A DNA stretch of 7,036 nt from Gaiellasilicea sp045403015 (GTDB lineage: Bacteria; Actinomycetota; Thermoleophilia; Gaiellales; Gaiellaceae): positions 1-7,036 of the forward strand of contig JAXIPI010000089.1 of the NCBI GenBank assembly GCA_045403015.1, given 5' to 3'. Of the stretch, positions 6,123 to 7,036 are shown one piece after another. Every line of letters starts with the position of its first letter. The stretch's first letter is position 1. The notes under the pieces are model-generated. The model was not told the origin of the DNA. It made no database searches and saw only the letters and a list, made by a program, of their open reading frames with translations. A program made the position numbers and the translations under genes.

Positions 6123-7036
6123 GTCCATCCGCTTCCAATCCCGGAACCCGCGGTCGAGGAGCGTCCGGTGCTCGTGCTCGATCTCGGGGGGCAGTACGCG
6201 CAGCTGATCGCGCGCCGCGTTCGCGATGCCCGCGTCTACTCCGAGCTCGTCCCGCACACGTTGAGCGCGGCGGAGATCCGTCGTCGCAATCCCGTGGCGA
6301 TGATCCTCTCCGGTGGCCCCGCGTCCGTGTACGCGGAGGGGGCGCCACACGTCGACGAGGAACTGTTCGAGCTCGGCATCCCCACGCTCGGCATCTGCTA
6401 CGGCGCCCAGCTGATGGCGCTGGAGCTCGGCGGCGAGGTCGCGCGAACAGGCATCTCGGAGTTCGGCAAGACCGAGCTGGACGAGGGCTCGGGCGCGCTC
6501 TTCAACGGGCTGCCGCCGCAGCAGACGGTGTGGATGAGCCATCGCGACACCGTGACCGCGCCGCCGCTCGGCGCCACGATCACGGGACGCTCCGCCTCGA
6601 CCCCCGTCGCCGCATTCGAGGACCCGGCGAGGCGGCTCTACGGCGTCCAGTTCCATCCGGAGGTCGTCCACACGCCGTTCGGGCAGGACGTGCTGAAGAA
6701 CTTCCTCTACGGGATCGCCGATGCGCCGCCGGCGTGGACACCGGCGGCCGTGATCGAGGAGCAGGTGGAGCGGATCCGGGCCCAGGTCGGGTCGGAACGC
6801 GTCCTCTGTGCGCTCTCCGGTGGCGTCGACTCCGCTGTTGCCGCCCTGCTCGTCCACAAGGCCGTCGGCGATCAGCTCACGTGCGTCTTCGTCGACCACG
6901 GCTTCATGCGCTCGAACGAGGCCGAGCAGGTGGCGGAGACGTTCGGCGGCCACTTGCAGGTCCCGCTCGTGCACGTCCAGGCGCAGGAGCGATTCCTGGC
7001 GCGGCTCGAGGGGATCGACGAGCCGGAGGAGAAGCG
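6114..7036 (+). CDS. guaA: GMP synthase (glutamine-hydrolysing), 3' partial
   Basis: This enzyme converts XMP to GMP using ATP and ammonia from glutamine, directly after IMP dehydrogenase in the pathway. The window holds the first 307 residues of a protein that is usually about 515-525. Residues ~18-200 are the class I glutamine amidotransferase domain: VLVLDLGGQYAQLIARRVR at 19-37, SGGP at 66-69, nucleophile C95 in GICYGAQ, and H181/E183 in QFHPEV. The ATP-pyrophosphatase domain follows, with the P-loop SGGVDS at 235-240 and the segment FVDHGFMRSNEAEQV. The frame stays open to the window end with no frameshift. The ATG at 6114 is preferred because the upstream ATG at 6103 is out of frame and stops after three codons. 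The first ~15 residues (HPLPIPEPAVEE) are a non-conserved extension. No strong Shine-Dalgarno sequence is seen, so coupling to guaB translation is likely. Confidence 0.97.
   Translation, partial: MGTVHPLPIPEPAVEERPVLVLDLGGQYAQLIARRVRDARVYSELVPHTLSAAEIRRRNPVAMILSGGPASVYAEGAPHVDEELFELGIPTLGICYGAQLMALELGGEVARTGISEFGKTELDEGSGALFNGLPPQQTVWMSHRDTVTAPPLGATITGRSASTPVAAFEDPARRLYGVQFHPEVVHTPFGQDVLKNFLYGIADAPPAWTPAAVIEEQVERIRAQVGSERVLCALSGGVDSAVAALLVHKAVGDQLTCVFVDHGFMRSNEAEQVAETFGGHLQVPLVHVQAQERFLARLEGIDEPEEK

Overview
The window is a compact, GC-rich stretch of bacterial chromosome. All recognisable genes lie on the + strand, packed tail to head. The GC-rich third codon positions, the mycobacterial-type (type 2) OMP decarboxylase, the DnaQ-exonuclease/GIY-YIG fusion known from actinobacteria, and GTG/TTG start codons all point to an actinobacterium. 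A deep-branching class such as Thermoleophilia is a plausible guess but cannot be proved from this sequence.

Layout. (1) Positions 1-1076 hold the 3' part of a DEDDh exonuclease / GIY-YIG / UVR-motif protein, probably for DNA repair; its 5' end lies outside the window. (2) Positions 1087-1995 hold pyrF, the last step of UMP synthesis. (3) Positions 1995-2333 hold a small membrane-anchored LysM protein. (4) Positions 2347-3468 hold a secreted D-Ala-D-Ala carboxypeptidase. (5) Positions 3465-4415 hold a PfkB/1-phosphofructokinase-family sugar kinase. Genes 1 to 5 are separated by at most 13 bases or overlap, so they look like one transcription unit with translational coupling (TGATG at pyrF/LysM, ATGA at carboxypeptidase/kinase). 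(6) Positions 4416-4612 form the only real intergenic region. It is almost filled by a striking 165-base imperfect palindrome. (7) Positions 4613-6103 hold guaB (IMP dehydrogenase), probably starting at TTG. (8) Positions 6114-7036 hold the 5' 60% of guaA (GMP synthase), cut by the window end.

The genes are core metabolism and cell-wall functions: pyrimidine synthesis (pyrF), the two-step IMP to XMP to GMP branch (guaB, guaA), peptidoglycan trimming and binding (carboxypeptidase and LysM protein), a glycolytic-type kinase, and DNA repair. I see no phage, insertion sequence, CRISPR array, toxin or defence system, and I do not claim a new system.

The sequence worth a second look is non-coding: the long hairpin between the sugar kinase and guaB, with a short downstream element that could compete for one of its arms, and a tandemly duplicated stop-start junction between guaB and guaA that creates a three-codon relay ORF.
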